This document shows positions 63,219 to 64,000 of a stretch of DNA of 64,000 nucleotides, piece after piece; the first letter of the stretch is position 1; each line of letters begins with the position of its first letter. The stretch spans positions 744,013-808,012 of the forward strand of contig VXAU01002292.1 of NCBI GenBank assembly GCA_013399695.1, written 5' to 3'. The DNA comes from Formicarius rufipectus (lineage: Eukaryota; Chordata; Aves; Passeriformes; Formicariidae). Below the pieces are notes generated by a model. That model was not told the DNA's origin, made no database searches, and saw only the letters and a list, made by a program, of their open reading frames with translations. Both the position numbers and the translations under genes were made by a program.

Positions 63219-63900
63219 ATGGCTAAGCCAGAGACCCAGCTCTCAATTGTATTAGTTGCGCCTGCAGTCAGAAAGAAACAGTGGAGGCAGAAGTCAGTTT
63301 GTTCAGTCAAGAGGAAGCTTCTCCCAAGAAGGGAGCAGGAGGAAGGGTTGGAGAGGCAACCAGCTGTCCAGCAGAACAGTCTTGAGAACGGGAGGGGAAA
63401 GAGAGAAATCACAAATGAGCCAAAAATCACCAGCTCCTTATCTCTGAGTAAGCTGCAAGATACAGACAAAGATTATAGCCATCAACCTGATGAGCTAATT
63501 ATCAGCTGGCTGCTGCAATGCTGAGATACTGGAGCCAGCAGTCAGGAATTAGAGAGCAAGGAAGCTCATCAGCTGGGATCCCTTGCAAGGGACTGGGGCA
63601 TCAACAAAGGGATTGGAAAAGGAGAGAAAATTGGCAGCCTCTGAAGGCAGCTCCTGTTCAGCACCAAGGAAAAGCATCCCCTTGAGGGATGTTGAGAACT
63701 GTTGAGGCAAGCATGAACAACTCCTGAGAGTGGTATCTGGTGTCTGAGGGAATTAGTGGTAATCAGCAGCTTGAAGAACAACCAGGCATCCGAAGACCCA
63801 GATGAAGTCCAGTGCCTGCGGTCCATGTGGTGGAAGTTTATGGAGCACATGGTCATCCATATGTCAGCACCCCGGTGCTAATGACTTGGTCAGACATCAA
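63219..63900 (+). pseudogene. ERVL-like gag pseudogene (interrupted; 5' part)
   Basis: An ATG at 63219 opens a frame rich in K, R, E and Q, followed by SLSLSKLQDTDKDY and WLLQC, an order of motifs seen at the start of avian ERVL-type gag proteins. The same frame is broken by TGA at 63522, TGA at 63642 and further stops from about 63690. The motif PDEVQC with MWWKF reappears in that same frame near 63798-63835. The damage is thus mostly nonsense substitution. The element sits downstream of the split LTR in the same orientation, and the provirus continues past the window end. It is non-coding today. Confidence 0.75.
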
Positions 63901-64000
63901 GGCTGTGTAGATTGGCCAGATTGGCCAGTCTGCTCCAGCAATTCAGAGAGAATCTCTCTTCCACCCTACCCCTGCAGCTGGGGCATCTCAGCTGGGAAGA

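Noticed and set aside
1..64000. CRISPR arrays, operons, riboswitches, rRNA or prokaryotic mobile elements
   Set aside because: Nothing of this kind was seen. The introns, CR1 elements and LTRs show vertebrate nuclear DNA.

Overview
The window is vertebrate nuclear DNA, most likely from a passerine bird. It is AT-rich, intron-dominated sequence. The bird assignment rests on several degenerate CR1 LINE copies, a tRNA-Ile-derived SINE carrying a CR1 tail (TguSINE1-like, a songbird family), and avian-type endogenous retroviral LTRs. No bacterial-style operon, CRISPR array or prokaryotic mobile element is present.

One protein-coding gene is recognised: the 3' two thirds of PDSS2 (decaprenyl-diphosphate synthase subunit 2, coenzyme Q side-chain synthesis) on the + strand. 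Six exons corresponding to human exons 3-8 can be read with splice sites: 19280-19478, 35497-35571, 42481-42654, 45687-45818, 49526-49561 and 58513-58671 (TGA stop). They encode about 257 C-terminal residues of a protein of about 400. The first two exons and the promoter lie upstream of base 1. Both aspartate-rich catalytic motifs of trans-prenyl synthases are absent from the encoded protein, as expected for this non-catalytic partner of PDSS1.

Layout: 1-19279 partial intron 2 (old CR1, simple repeats, some regulatory-looking blocks); 19479-35496 intron 3 (two CR1 relics, a GC-rich insert flanked by an 11-bp direct repeat); 35572-42480 intron 4 (nearly featureless); 42655-45686 intron 5 (a CR1 and an antisense retroviral LTR); 45819-49525 intron 6 (the SINE); 49562-58512 intron 7 (a CR1); 58513 to about 59640 last exon and 3' UTR, in a local GC rise with a G-quadruplex-like tract. 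From about 61305 to the window end lies a decayed ERVL-like provirus in + orientation: an LTR split by about 575 bp of unrelated sequence, a primer-binding-site remnant and a gag pseudogene with in-frame stops.

I found no convincing undescribed biological system. The most useful observations are the splice-site ambiguities around the PDSS2 36-bp microexon and exon 5, the SINE and LINE sharing the same tail, the PPT-LTR-TGG arrangement in intron 5, the unidentified 340-bp insert at 24734-25073, and the candidate conserved non-coding block near 17.1-17.7 kb. All family assignments come from reading the sequence and remembered family features; no alignment was run.
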